Source: Chitinophaga ginsengisoli
Lineage (GTDB): Bacteria; Bacteroidota; Bacteroidia; Chitinophagales; Chitinophagaceae
Assembly (NCBI RefSeq): GCF_003014595.1
Contig: NZ_PYGK01000005.1
Span: 62,001-126,000, forward strand
DNA length: 64,000 nucleotides
Direction of reading: 5' to 3'
Shown here one piece after another: positions 1-9,681 of this stretch (position 1 is the stretch's first letter; each line of letters begins with the position of its first letter). The translations under genes were made by a program, and so were the position numbers. A model generated the notes under the pieces. The model did not search any database. It was not told where the DNA came from and saw nothing but the letters and a program-made list of their open reading frames with translations.

Positions 1-830
1 AAGATGGTTGTGTAGGCGATACCGTGAAAACAATAGAAGTAAACGAACCGGTAGCGGCTGCGCTTAATGCCGATACGCTGAGGATCTGTGCACATACAGA
101 TGCCACCTTCTCAGTAAAGAACCCTGATGCGAATGCCTCGTACAACTGGTACAACGCAGCTACGGGCGGTGCATTGATCAAGGCTGGTGCAACACTTGAA
201 ATAAAAGATGCAACAAGTCCGGCGGTATACTATGTAGAAACAACAAAAGGTGGTTGTGCCGGTATGGCCCGTACACCTGCAGTATTGCTGGTATTGCCGC
301 AGCTGGGAACACCGGTGCTCAAAGCAGATTCAGTAGGCGTAGACCTGATCCGTTTTACCTGGAATGAGATCAGCGGAGCCGCAGGCTACCTGGTATCGCT
401 CGATAATGGCGCTACCTGGATCACACCTTCTTCCGGCGCGCAGGGACTGGAACATGTAATAAAAGGCCTTAAACCACAGCAGTCGGTAACACTGCTGGTG
501 AAGGCTACCGGTTGTGAGGATAAAGTATCCCAGGCGGTTACTGGTAAAACATTACCTGATGGCGTTTATATCCCTTCAGGCTTCTCACCAAACGGAGATG
601 GATTGAATGATGTATGGCAGGTATATGGTGCAGTGGTAAGAGAGATCCATTTCATGGTATTCAACCAGTGGGGTGAGAAGATATTCGAATCCAACAGTCA
701 GCACCTCGGATGGGATGGTAGTTACAAAGGCAAGGCACAGCCTTCCGGCGTATACATCTACATCTGCAAACTGAAATTGGCTGATGGTACCCAGGTAGAC
801 AGAAAGGGTACGCTCAACCTCTTGAGGTAA
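1..830 (+). CDS. T9SS type B sorted surface protein, C-terminal part (5' end outside window)
   Basis: The reading frame is open from the first bases of the window (frame starting at base 3), so this is the C-terminal end of a longer protein, and the ATG at 24 is internal. Visible parts are an Ig-like stretch, a fibronectin-like segment (roughly residues 95-180 counted from that ATG) and a terminal gliding-motility-associated domain beginning near IPSGFSPNGDGLNDVW with the later WDGSYKG motif. In Bacteroidota this terminal domain (CHU_C, type B) directs export by the type IX secretion system and attachment at the cell surface. The next gene, 16 bases downstream, ends in the same domain. The function of the missing N-terminal part cannot be judged. 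The C-terminal domain call is secure. Confidence 0.9.
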   Translation, partial: DGCVGDTVKTIEVNEPVAAALNADTLRICAHTDATFSVKNPDANASYNWYNAATGGALIKAGATLEIKDATSPAVYYVETTKGGCAGMARTPAVLLVLPQLGTPVLKADSVGVDLIRFTWNEISGAAGYLVSLDNGATWITPSSGAQGLEHVIKGLKPQQSVTLLVKATGCEDKVSQAVTGKTLPDGVYIPSGFSPNGDGLNDVWQVYGAVVREIHFMVFNQWGEKIFESNSQHLGWDGSYKGKAQPSGVYIYICKLKLADGTQVDRKGTLNLLR

Positions 831-846
831 TACTAAAAATGGTTTT

Positions 847-3800
847 ATGGAGAAATGGACGTTACTTTCAATCAGACGATTCTTTGCTTGCTATTGCTCT
901 CCGCCTTATGGCGGGGGCACTGGCAGCAGGAAATTGTTCGGCAGTCTGACAACTATCCTGTTAATGCTGCTGACTTGTTTGCAAACCCATGGTCAGAACT
1001 TATCCAACAAAGGTAAAAGCTTCTGGGTTGGATATGGCCACCACCAGTTTATGGAGCCTAACAGGGGCAACTCACAGGAAATGGTATTGTACCTGAGTGC
1101 AGAGGAACCGGCCAATGTAACGGTGACTATAGATGGCACTACCTGGACAAGAACCTACAGCATTCCTGCCAACACTGTTATTGCTACAGACCAGATTCCC
1201 AAAACGGGCACCTTCGATGCCAGGTTGTATTCAGTACCACCTACATTCGGTGGTACAGGAGGAGAGGGACTCTTTACCAAAAAAGGGATCCATATCGTGA
1301 GCGATGTACCTATCGTAGCATATGCGCACATATATGGATCTGCCTCTTCAGGCGCAACGATGCTGATGCCGGAAGACACCTGGGGATATTATTATGTATC
1401 GCTGAACAGCCAGCAGGACTATGATTTTGACTGCTTCTCCTGGATGTTTGTAGTAGCGAAAGACAATAATACCCGGGTAGAGATCACACCATCTGTACCA
1501 ACCCGTAATGGCAAGCTGCCCGGTGTGCCTTTCACAGTTACACTGAATAAAGGAGAGATCTACCAGGTGATAGGCGCCTCCTTAGGAGGTAGTTCCGGTT
1601 ACGAGATGACGGGTACCACCGTAAAGTCTATCGCTAATGCAAATGACACCTGTTTCCCTATAGCGGTATTCTCTGGTAGCAGTCGAACTACTATCGCCTG
1701 TGTGGGTAATTTCGGCTCCAGTGGCGATAACAATATACAGCAGGTCTTTCCTTCCCAGGCATGGGGAAAACGTTATCTCACCGCACCTACTTCTACGGAT
1801 AATGTGGCCGGTAGTTTTATGACCAATCCATATAAAGTGGTGGTGAAAGATCCGACTACGATCGTGAAGCGCAATGGTGTGCAGCTAACGGGGCTCCAAA
1901 GTAATGCATACTACGAATTTGAAAGTAGTACACCAGACTATATAGAATCAGATAAACCAGTTCTTGTTGCCCAATATATGGCATCCACCGGCGCCTGTCC
2001 TAATACGGGCGGCGATGGTGATCCGGAAATGATCTACCTCAGCCCTGTTGAACAATCTATTAAGAGGATAGGATTTTACAGGAATAACAGGGAGAATATC
2101 CGGGTGAATTATCTTACCCTGATCATTCCCACAAAAGGAATGGAAACACTGAAAATTGATGGTCAGGCTAATGCCTGGACCTTTACTACCCCGCATCCAA
2201 ACAAACCGGGTTATTCTGTAGTCGTAAAAAGATGGAATTCCAACCAGGCACAGGCTATAGTACAAAGTGATTCTGCATTCACAGCTGTTACTTATGGTTT
2301 AGGTTCTGTGGAAAGCTATGGATATAATGCGGGCACGCTTATTAATAACCTGAACGTAATAGGTGTGATTCACAATGAACAGGACACCTCCTCTTATAAA
2401 AATGCATATACCTGTACACAGACACCTGTAGAACTGTCGGTGCTCCTGGCATACAAGCCGACAGCCATGCAATGGAACATCAGCAAGCTGGGAAACCAGA
2501 TCACCCCCAATGCAGATGTATCGCTCACCAATCCTCAGCCTACCGGCGAAGAACTGGTGAATGGCGTGCCGTACTATAAATATACTTTACCGGGTACTTA
2601 TCTCTTCAGTACCATCGGTACTTACGAGATACCCATTACCAATACACATCCGAGTATTGAAAAATGCGATCACAAAGAAGAAGTAAAGATCACTGTAGAT
2701 GTAAAGCGTAAGCCGACAGCCTCCTTCAAAATTGATTTTACAGGTTGTACAATGGATACGGTTTACTTCAAAGGTGATAGCAGCGGCAATGGGTATGATA
2801 TCGACCGCTGGAAATGGCTCTTCCCGGGAGCTGTGCAGGACAGTGGCGCATTGGTGAAACGCAGGTTCCCTGTGGGACAACAGAATATTAAACTGAGTGT
2901 GATCTCCAAGGAAGGATGTCTGGCTGATACGACCATTCCGGTGACGGTTGTAGCTAAACCGGTAGCTGACTTTACAACGGCACCTGCTGCACTTTGTGAA
3001 GGTGGCAGTGTTAATCTGACAGATCAGGCTACTTATGGTGGTACGGCGCCGATGAAGAACTGGTACTGGAACTTTGGCAACGATACTACAGCATCTCTGG
3101 ATAAGGGAACAGCGCAAACAGCTCACTATTCCAAATTCGGCACATATACAGTATCGCATGTTGTAAAGATCAGTGACCTGTGTGTGAGTGATACCGTGAA
3201 GAAACAGATACAGGTCAATGCAAAACCGGTGTTAGGCTTCACTTATCCGGCCAGCTGCCTGGATGCAAATGGTCTTGTACAGTTCACCAGTTCAACCACT
3301 GTACCCGATGGACAGGCCATCACTACGTATGCCTGGAACTTCGGAGATGCCAATGCGACGCCCACAAATCCTAACACTTCGGCTGTAGCCAATCCACAGC
3401 ACAACTATACCAACTTCGGTACTTATGATATCAAGTATACTGTTACCACTGCGCAGGGATGTACCAAAGACACAACCGTGTCTGCTACTTTTAACCTGAA
3501 GCCCCGTTTAGCATTCACTGCTTTGCCGGCAGTGTGTGTGAACGACAAGCGGATCATATCAGTAGCAAAAGGCAGTGTAACAAATGGCGTTACAGGTACC
3601 GGGGCTTATAAAGGCCCGGGCGTATCTCCCGACGGTATGTTTGACCCGATGACTGCCGGACCAGGCACCCATACCCTCTGGTATGTATTCACTACAAAGG
3701 GTGGTTGTATCGATTCTGTATCTGCTGCCATTACCGTACATCCGAAACCACAACCTGCTTTCACTGCCAATGAGAGTATCTGTTTAGGAGAGACGGTGAA

Positions 3801-5019
3801 TTTTGCAGATCAGTCAACCATCAGTACAGGTAACATTACAAGCTGGAAATGGTCTTTCGGAGATGGTAACGACGAAACACATACAAACAATACTCCTTTC
3901 GATAAAACTTACACCGCCTGGAATACATACAATGTAAAACTGGTAACAGTAAGTAATAACGGCTGTATCAGTGACACAGCCTCCCGGACGATTGCGGTGC
4001 ATGCATTGCCGGTTACAGACTTTGCATTGCCAGGCAGCATATGTATACCTGATGGCACTGCCAGCTTCACGAACCAATCTGCTATTCCTGATAATGCCGG
4101 GCTGACCTATCAGTGGACTTTCGGTGATGGCGGCGTATCAACAACAGCGTCTCCGGTTCATAATTACAGGGCTGCAGGCAGCTACACAGTATCGCTGATT
4201 ACAACTTCAGTATATGGTTGTACCTCCAGCAAAGAAAAAGTGCTGAGTAGCTTCTTCTCTCAGCCGACGGCCGACTTCTCTGTTGCACCGGATACACTGT
4301 GCCAGGGTGCTGACAACATCTTTACAGACAGAAGTGTAGATGCTGGTAACAATATCGTTTCATGGGCATGGACGTTCGGTGATGGTAGTGGAGCAACAGA
4401 CAAGAATCCGGTGAAGCGTTACAGTCAGCCGGGTAACTATCCCGTGCAGCTGGTCGTAACCAATGGAGCAGGCTGTGTATCTGAACCATTCACCAGCAAC
4501 GTAGTGGTATATCTGCAGCCGGTAATAGATGCAGGGCGGTCCTTCATCGTGCCACAAGGTACGCCGGTAACATTCAATGCTACTGCCAACGATTCTACAG
4601 TGCTTAAATTCCACTGGTCGCCACCCAATGGCCTGTCTGATCCTGGAGCGCTGAGACCAACGCTGCAGCCTATGGAAGACCAGGTATATACGCTGACAGC
4701 TATTGGAGACGGCGGTTGTATAGCGACAGATGAACTGTCGGTGAAAGTATTCAAACACGTAACAATACCTAATGTTTTTTCTCCGAATGGTGACCAGATA
4801 AATGACAGATGGGAGCTGACCAACCTGTCTGAATATGCGGATTGCACGGTAGAAGTGTTCAACCGCTACGGACAACGTGTGTACTACTCAGAGGGCTATA
4901 AGACGCCATGGGATGGTACTTACAAAGGACACTTATTACCACAGGCTACGTACTACTATATCATAAAACTAAAGAATGGATTTGCACCACTGACAGGGTA
5001 TGTAGTCATTTTACTTTAA
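847..5019 (+). CDS. Large T9SS type B cargo: IgGFc-binding-like N-terminus, multiple PKD domains
   Basis: A 1390-residue exported adhesin-like protein. A long N-region precedes a hydrophobic signal core ending near THGQ (about residue 50). Residues about 50-480 resemble the IgGFc-binding N-terminal family (KSFWVGYGHH, MLMPEDTWGYYYVSL). From about 600 to 1210 there are repeated PKD modules marked by WKWSFGDG, YQWTFGDGG and WAWTFGDGSG. The end is a type B gliding-motility domain (IPNVFSPNGDQINDRWEL, then WDGTYKG). Such proteins are secreted by T9SS and act in surface adhesion or gliding; SprB is the best-known relative in organisation. A PorP/SprF gene follows 24 bases downstream, the usual partner arrangement. 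The ligand is unknown. An internal ATG near base 964 is a possible alternative start, but the upstream one is kept because the hydrophobic core needs a positively charged N-region. Confidence 0.9.
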   Translation: MEKWTLLSIRRFFACYCSPPYGGGTGSRKLFGSLTTILLMLLTCLQTHGQNLSNKGKSFWVGYGHHQFMEPNRGNSQEMVLYLSAEEPANVTVTIDGTTWTRTYSIPANTVIATDQIPKTGTFDARLYSVPPTFGGTGGEGLFTKKGIHIVSDVPIVAYAHIYGSASSGATMLMPEDTWGYYYVSLNSQQDYDFDCFSWMFVVAKDNNTRVEITPSVPTRNGKLPGVPFTVTLNKGEIYQVIGASLGGSSGYEMTGTTVKSIANANDTCFPIAVFSGSSRTTIACVGNFGSSGDNNIQQVFPSQAWGKRYLTAPTSTDNVAGSFMTNPYKVVVKDPTTIVKRNGVQLTGLQSNAYYEFESSTPDYIESDKPVLVAQYMASTGACPNTGGDGDPEMIYLSPVEQSIKRIGFYRNNRENIRVNYLTLIIPTKGMETLKIDGQANAWTFTTPHPNKPGYSVVVKRWNSNQAQAIVQSDSAFTAVTYGLGSVESYGYNAGTLINNLNVIGVIHNEQDTSSYKNAYTCTQTPVELSVLLAYKPTAMQWNISKLGNQITPNADVSLTNPQPTGEELVNGVPYYKYTLPGTYLFSTIGTYEIPITNTHPSIEKCDHKEEVKITVDVKRKPTASFKIDFTGCTMDTVYFKGDSSGNGYDIDRWKWLFPGAVQDSGALVKRRFPVGQQNIKLSVISKEGCLADTTIPVTVVAKPVADFTTAPAALCEGGSVNLTDQATYGGTAPMKNWYWNFGNDTTASLDKGTAQTAHYSKFGTYTVSHVVKISDLCVSDTVKKQIQVNAKPVLGFTYPASCLDANGLVQFTSSTTVPDGQAITTYAWNFGDANATPTNPNTSAVANPQHNYTNFGTYDIKYTVTTAQGCTKDTTVSATFNLKPRLAFTALPAVCVNDKRIISVAKGSVTNGVTGTGAYKGPGVSPDGMFDPMTAGPGTHTLWYVFTTKGGCIDSVSAAITVHPKPQPAFTANESICLGETVNFADQSTISTGNITSWKWSFGDGNDETHTNNTPFDKTYTAWNTYNVKLVTVSNNGCISDTASRTIAVHALPVTDFALPGSICIPDGTASFTNQSAIPDNAGLTYQWTFGDGGVSTTASPVHNYRAAGSYTVSLITTSVYGCTSSKEKVLSSFFSQPTADFSVAPDTLCQGADNIFTDRSVDAGNNIVSWAWTFGDGSGATDKNPVKRYSQPGNYPVQLVVTNGAGCVSEPFTSNVVVYLQPVIDAGRSFIVPQGTPVTFNATANDSTVLKFHWSPPNGLSDPGALRPTLQPMEDQVYTLTAIGDGGCIATDELSVKVFKHVTIPNVFSPNGDQINDRWELTNLSEYADCTVEVFNRYGQRVYYSEGYKTPWDGTYKGHLLPQATYYYIIKLKNGFAPLTGYVVILL

Positions 5020-5043
5020 CAACTTCTAAAAATATCGACCAAA

Positions 5044-6051
5044 ATGAGAAATATACTATCTATCATCCTGGTATTGCCCTTTCTGATCTTTGCAGGCAAT
5101 ACAGCAAAAGCGCAGACCGATCCGCATTTCTCCCAGTATTATGTGTATCCGTCATGGCTTAACCCGGCGTTAACCGGTGCATTTGATGGCCAATATCGCA
5201 TATCCGCCATCTATCGTAATCAATGGGGAAACATCAGTGATCCGTTCTCCACCTATGGCGTAGCAGCTGATTTTACCACTAACAAACAGTTCAACTTTGG
5301 CGCCAGTGTACTGAACCAGAAAGCAGGCGATGGTGGGTATAACTATACCACCGCTTATGGAAGCGCTTCCTATACTGGTGTACGTTTGGGTGCTGCTGGT
5401 ACACACAGGATCGTGTTCGGTCTACAGTTTGGTATGATCCAGCGTAAGTTCGATGCATCCAAACTCACCTTTGGCGATCAATGGAATCCTATTACCGGTT
5501 ACAATCCCGGCACGCCCAGTGGAGATGCTTTCAGCAGAACATCATCCACCTCATTTGATGCAGGCGCTGGTGTATTGTATTACGATGCCGAGCCAGGAAA
5601 GAAGTATAACATCTTTGGCGGTTTCTCCGTATCACATCTTACACGTCCTACCGACCAGTTCAGCAAGACCGGCGATGCCCGTTTCCCCATGCGCTTTACT
5701 GGCCATGCAGGGGTGAAGCTGGCCATCACTGATGTGATCAGTGTAACGCCTAACCTGCTGTACCTGAGACAGGGAAATGCAGAAGAGAAAATGGCAGGTG
5801 CCTATGGCCAGCTGTTTGTAAATCCCATCACGGATGTATTGCTAGGTGTGAACTACCGGTTCAAGGATGCGGTATCCACACATGCAGGTTTTACCTACAA
5901 GAATTTTACGCTTGGCGTAAGCTATGATATCAATACATCTGAGCTGAGCAAGATAGCCAGGGGTTCCAACAGTTTTGAACTGTCGCTCACCTTCATTGGC
6001 AGAAAGCTTTTCAGATCTCAGGAAGTGGAGTTTGTTTGTCCGCGTCTCTAA
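5044..6051 (+). CDS. PorP/SprF family type IX secretion membrane protein
   Basis: A 335-residue outer-membrane barrel protein with a signal peptide ending at KAQT. The DPHFSQYYVYPSWLNPALTG block just after cleavage is diagnostic of the PorP/SprF family, and alternating beta strands continue to the C-terminus. Members help T9SS export or anchor a particular cargo; SprF is needed for SprB secretion in Flavobacterium johnsoniae. It lies directly behind the 1390-residue type B cargo, so it is probably that cargo's dedicated partner (inference from order). The C-terminal end (SQEVEFVCPRL) resembles the CPR-ending tail of the second PorP/SprF at 7911. Confidence 0.93.
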   Translation: MRNILSIILVLPFLIFAGNTAKAQTDPHFSQYYVYPSWLNPALTGAFDGQYRISAIYRNQWGNISDPFSTYGVAADFTTNKQFNFGASVLNQKAGDGGYNYTTAYGSASYTGVRLGAAGTHRIVFGLQFGMIQRKFDASKLTFGDQWNPITGYNPGTPSGDAFSRTSSTSFDAGAGVLYYDAEPGKKYNIFGGFSVSHLTRPTDQFSKTGDARFPMRFTGHAGVKLAITDVISVTPNLLYLRQGNAEEKMAGAYGQLFVNPITDVLLGVNYRFKDAVSTHAGFTYKNFTLGVSYDINTSELSKIARGSNSFELSLTFIGRKLFRSQEVEFVCPRL

Positions 6052-6089
6052 CATGCACCTTCATCCATCAAACGTATTAAAAGAAAAAC

Positions 6090-7874
6090 ATGAAATATAT
6101 CTTCCTCACAGTAGTACTGTTTACAGCAGTAACAATAAGCAAAGCACAGGTTGCTTATAACTACCTGCGGGCTGCTGACTATTACTACAAGAATGCAGAG
6201 TATAGTTCCGCTGCACCGTATTATGAAAAATACCTGGCAGGAACCAGGACAATTGTAAGCAATGCCGCCTACAGACCCTACAATACACAGCCATCTGCCA
6301 AGAAATCAATGGTGGCTGTAAGCAGTGAGCAGCAGGCTATCTATAAACTGGCAGAGAGTTACCGCCTCTTGCATGATTACAGCAAAGCAGTACCCTGGTA
6401 TGCAGAAGCCATGGAGTTTGATAAAGCCACATTCCCACTGGCTCCTTATCATTATGCCGTATCATTGCGTGCATTGGGAAGGCATGAACTGGCGGAGAAA
6501 GCATTCACTTATTTCCTGGAATCATATACACAGCAGGATAACTATCGCGAAACAGCGCAGCGGGAATTGCAGAATCTCCGCTTCATCATTGCAGAGATGA
6601 ACAAGCCCGATCTTAATATGTACAAAGTAGAAAAGGCGCCGGAAGTGATCAATCCTATTGGTGCCAACTATGCCCCTGTATGGTTTAAGGATAGTGTGCT
6701 GGTATTTACTTCTACAAGACCAGAGAAAGGAGCCAAAGGACATGCCTTCGTAAACCGTCTCTACACCGCTAACTACGCTGCCGGTCAACCGGATTCGGTC
6801 AACCTGCTGGCTATTGCACAACCGAAGGATGTTGACCAGGGAGTAATTGCATTGAGCCCGGATGGTAATACGCTCTTTATGACACGCTGGACAGTGAAAC
6901 AGGGTAAGAAAAACGCTGCCATCTATAGCAGCAAAAAGAGTGGCGATACCTGGAGTGAACCGGTTCTGCTGGATACTATACTGAACGTACCTGGTTACAG
7001 TTCGCAGCAGCCATTTGTTACACCTGATGGTAAACGCCTTATTTACGCTAGCGACAGGCCTGGTGGTGTGGGGGGCTTTGACCTCTGGGAGGCAGAACTG
7101 AATGGAGAAGGAACACCTTTCTTTACAAAGAACCTTGGTCCGGAGATCAATACTGCCTGGAATGAAGAAGCGCCCTATGTGCATGCTGCTTCCAATCTGC
7201 TAATATTTTCTACTGATGGCAGGGTAGGTATGGGAGGCTTCGATTTCTTCTATTCGAAAGAATCTGCAGGTACCTGGAGTACGCCGGTGAATTTTGGTTA
7301 TCCGGTGAACTCTGTAAAAGACGATATGTATTTCATCAGCAAAGGCAGTAAGGAAAACATCCTGGAGAATGTCTGGTTGTCGTCCGACCGTGCAGCCGCT
7401 TGTTGCCTGGAACTCTTCTCTTTACAGAAAGTAGTGCCACCACCGCCGCCGCCGCCACCTCCTCCTGCACCGCAACCAACGGTTATTGCACTGGAACCAC
7501 CCACTACAGATGGCCCTATCGTACTGGAGAATATTTACTATGACTTCAACATGTCTTATCTGCAACCCGCGTCTTTCCCATCGTTGGACAGGCTGGTAGC
7601 GATGTTGAAGAAGTATCCTGCTATTGTGATCGAACTGAGTGCACATACGGATAGCAAAGGATCCAATGAGCTGAATGAAAAATTATCCGACGCAAGGGCG
7701 AAGAGTTGTGTGGATTACCTCGTGAGTCAGGGTATTGACGCCAGTCGTCTGCAAGCCAAAGGATATGCTGCTACTCGTCCGATAGCGCCTAATACAAATG
7801 CTGACGGATCTGATAATCCTGAGGGCCGTGCGCGTAACCGCAGAACGGAGTTCAGGATCATCAGCGGCAGGTAA
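6090..7874 (+). CDS. OmpA family protein with TPR-like region and PD40 propeller (PorE-like layout)
   Basis: A 594-residue exported protein (signal peptide ending at SKAQ). Order of parts: a TPR-like helical region (about 25-165) with YKLAESYRLLHDYSKAVPWY, a PD40/WD40-like propeller (about 190-430) with repeated LSPDGNTLF- and TPDGKRLIYASDRPGG-type blades, a run of ten prolines near residue 450, and a C-terminal OmpA domain (about 480-590) with the peptidoglycan-binding pattern HTDSKGSNELNEKLSDARA and RARNRRTEFRI. T9SS component PorE has a related TPR/propeller/OmpA plan and binds peptidoglycan. No carboxypeptidase-regulatory domain is obvious here, so this may be a cluster-specific relative and not the core PorE. 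It sits between two PorP/SprF genes on the same strand. Confidence 0.88.
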   Translation: MKYIFLTVVLFTAVTISKAQVAYNYLRAADYYYKNAEYSSAAPYYEKYLAGTRTIVSNAAYRPYNTQPSAKKSMVAVSSEQQAIYKLAESYRLLHDYSKAVPWYAEAMEFDKATFPLAPYHYAVSLRALGRHELAEKAFTYFLESYTQQDNYRETAQRELQNLRFIIAEMNKPDLNMYKVEKAPEVINPIGANYAPVWFKDSVLVFTSTRPEKGAKGHAFVNRLYTANYAAGQPDSVNLLAIAQPKDVDQGVIALSPDGNTLFMTRWTVKQGKKNAAIYSSKKSGDTWSEPVLLDTILNVPGYSSQQPFVTPDGKRLIYASDRPGGVGGFDLWEAELNGEGTPFFTKNLGPEINTAWNEEAPYVHAASNLLIFSTDGRVGMGGFDFFYSKESAGTWSTPVNFGYPVNSVKDDMYFISKGSKENILENVWLSSDRAAACCLELFSLQKVVPPPPPPPPPPAPQPTVIALEPPTTDGPIVLENIYYDFNMSYLQPASFPSLDRLVAMLKKYPAIVIELSAHTDSKGSNELNEKLSDARAKSCVDYLVSQGIDASRLQAKGYAATRPIAPNTNADGSDNPEGRARNRRTEFRIISGR

Positions 7875-7910
7875 TAAGCTATCCGCACACCACTTTAAAA
7901 AAACAAGCTT

Positions 7911-8942
7911 ATGTACAGAAAACCATTGTTGTTGCTGCTGCTGACCATCTTATCGCACGGCATATATGCACAGCAACAGCCGCATTATACGCAGTACATC
8001 CTGAATCCGTTCATCATCAATCCTGCGGTAGCAGGTATTGAGAACTACTGGGATGTAAAGGCAAGTCACCGGCACCAGTGGACCGGCCTGAATGGTGCAC
8101 CGGTTACGACTTACTTAACCGTTCATGGTCCTCTTCGCAAAAGTGATTACCCGCAGGCGAGTGTGACGGGATTAACACCTCCGGGCGAAAATCCACGGGG
8201 TAGAGCTTATTGGCAGGAGTATACCACACCGCCTGCTCATGCCGGGCTGGGAGTGACTATTCTGAACGACAGGACCGGTCCATTGAACAGGTTCTCATTC
8301 AGTGCTACCTATGCGCACCACATTCCGTTGTCATCGCGTCTGAATGTGAGTGGTGGTATTTCCTTAGGCATGCAATCCGTATCTGTAGATGCTGCAAAAC
8401 TGCGGTTCCAGCAGCCTAACGATCCGGTGATCGCTTCCAGTACCCTGCTGAATAAGTGGCGTCCGGAAGTGAATGCCGGTCTGTTGTTGTACGGTGCAGA
8501 CTTCTATATAGGTGCGGCGGCCCAGAACATCGTTCCCCAGGAAATGACCTATGATAATGGTAAAGTAGTGGGTGATTCTCTATATCGGGGAAAGCTGGTG
8601 CCGCACCTTTTCTTCTCGGGAGGTTACAGGTTGTGGATGAATGAGGATGTCAGTGTATTGCCCTCTGTGATGGTAAGACTGATCACTGCAGCACCCGTCA
8701 GCTTTGATGTGAACGCCAAGTTCCTGTATAGGGACCGCATATGGATGGGCGCTTCCTATCGCATCAAAGACGGCTTTGCTGCTATGCTGGGTGTGAATAT
8801 CAGTTCTACGATAAACATTGGTTATTCATATGACTACACCACTTCATCGTTGAATACGGTCAGCAAAGGCACGCATGAGATATTGATCGGTTTCCTGCTG
8901 GGTAACCGCTATGGCGACCTTTGTCCGAGAAATAATTTCTAG
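7911..8942 (+). CDS. PorP/SprF family type IX secretion membrane protein (second copy)
   Basis: A 343-residue PorP/SprF barrel. The signal peptide ends at IYAQ and is followed by the family block QPHYTQYILNPFIINPAVAG. It lies 36 bases after the OmpA gene and ends the same-strand cluster. Two divergent PorP/SprF copies bracketing one OmpA protein suggest that the two type B cargos upstream each have their own barrel (inference). The C-terminus GDLCPRNNF keeps the CPR motif seen in the first copy. Confidence 0.93.
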   Translation: MYRKPLLLLLLTILSHGIYAQQQPHYTQYILNPFIINPAVAGIENYWDVKASHRHQWTGLNGAPVTTYLTVHGPLRKSDYPQASVTGLTPPGENPRGRAYWQEYTTPPAHAGLGVTILNDRTGPLNRFSFSATYAHHIPLSSRLNVSGGISLGMQSVSVDAAKLRFQQPNDPVIASSTLLNKWRPEVNAGLLLYGADFYIGAAAQNIVPQEMTYDNGKVVGDSLYRGKLVPHLFFSGGYRLWMNEDVSVLPSVMVRLITAAPVSFDVNAKFLYRDRIWMGASYRIKDGFAAMLGVNISSTINIGYSYDYTTSSLNTVSKGTHEILIGFLLGNRYGDLCPRNNF

Positions 8943-9015
8943 TAGCGGGATGGAATAATTCAACCTATAAATTTTCACAAAACATCATCATTAAACACTA
9001 ACAAACAAATTACTT

Positions 9016-9573
9016 ATGAAACGAATTTCGAGTTACTTCTTTGTCGCATGTATGTTCTCATTCATCATTGGTATCACATCCTGTGGAAAAGACGGCGCAG
9101 CAGGTCCTGCTGGTCCTGCTGGTCAGAATGGTTCAAAAGGTGATAAAGGAGATAAGGGGGACAAAGGTGATGCGGGATCTGTAAACATTACTTATTCAGA
9201 ATGGCTGGATACACATTTTGCGCTGGATACAGCATCAGGCGAATATGTATGGAGTGCAGATGTGCCAGCAATTAATGCTGATCTGCTGAGCACAGGTTTT
9301 GTAAAAGTGTATTTCAACCTGTTTACTGCCGATCAACCCAACATTTCATCTATTCCTTATGTAGAGGGTGACCTGTATATCAGGGAAGTATTGACAGAAG
9401 GAGGATTACTGTTGTTCAGCAACTTCAATGTAAGCACTCAAACAGATAATAGCGGTAAAAAGAGGTTCCAGGTAAGATATGTAATTGTTCCAGCTAATGC
9501 TGCCGGTCGTGGCAGGAACATTAACTGGAGCAACTATGCCGAAGTGCAGGCACTTCTTGGCATGAAGAATTAG
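9016..9573 (+). CDS. Collagen-like lipoprotein
   Basis: A 185-residue lipoprotein. The signal peptide ends in a lipobox, GITSC, with Cys near residue 23. Immediately after it comes a short Gly-X-Y tract (GPAGPAGQNGSKGDKGDKGD, about residues 30-53) that could form a collagen-like triple helix or a stiff stalk. The remaining ~130 residues look like a beta-rich domain with a YSEWLDTHF start. Similar small collagen-stalk lipoproteins occur in Bacteroidota, but their role is not known to me. The GGTGATAAAGGA-type codon repeat could vary in copy number. It stands alone between the T9SS cluster and an ECF sigma gene and has its own hairpin downstream. Confidence 0.82.
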   Translation: MKRISSYFFVACMFSFIIGITSCGKDGAAGPAGPAGQNGSKGDKGDKGDKGDAGSVNITYSEWLDTHFALDTASGEYVWSADVPAINADLLSTGFVKVYFNLFTADQPNISSIPYVEGDLYIREVLTEGGLLLFSNFNVSTQTDNSGKKRFQVRYVIVPANAAGRGRNINWSNYAEVQALLGMKN

Positions 9574-9610
9574 TTTACTAATGACCATCTCCATCAAAAC
9601 CACATGTAAG

Positions 9611-9642
9611 ATGGCTGCTTTATCCAGGGCGGCCGATTTTTT
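9611..9642 (+). terminator. Probable terminator after the collagen-like lipoprotein gene
   Basis: GGCTGC (9613-9618) pairs, with one G-T wobble, with GCGGCC (9629-9634), and a run of six T follows at 9637-9642. The position, 38 bases after the stop codon, fits intrinsic termination. Confidence 0.55.
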
Positions 9643-9681
9643 GAACTTCTTTTTTGCCCGGTATTTTTAAAACATAATGAC

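Noticed and set aside
6522..7184. 220-residue minus-strand frame opposite the OmpA/PD40 gene
   Set aside because: Antisense to a strongly supported gene and without recognisable features.
7438..7475. CCG/CCT-rich tract considered as a regulatory repeat
   Set aside because: It lies in frame in the OmpA/PD40 gene and encodes its proline linker.
9097..9180. Repeat in the collagen-like gene considered as a CRISPR or tandem-repeat element
   Set aside because: The period is nine bases in frame and codes Gly-X-Y; no spacers are present.
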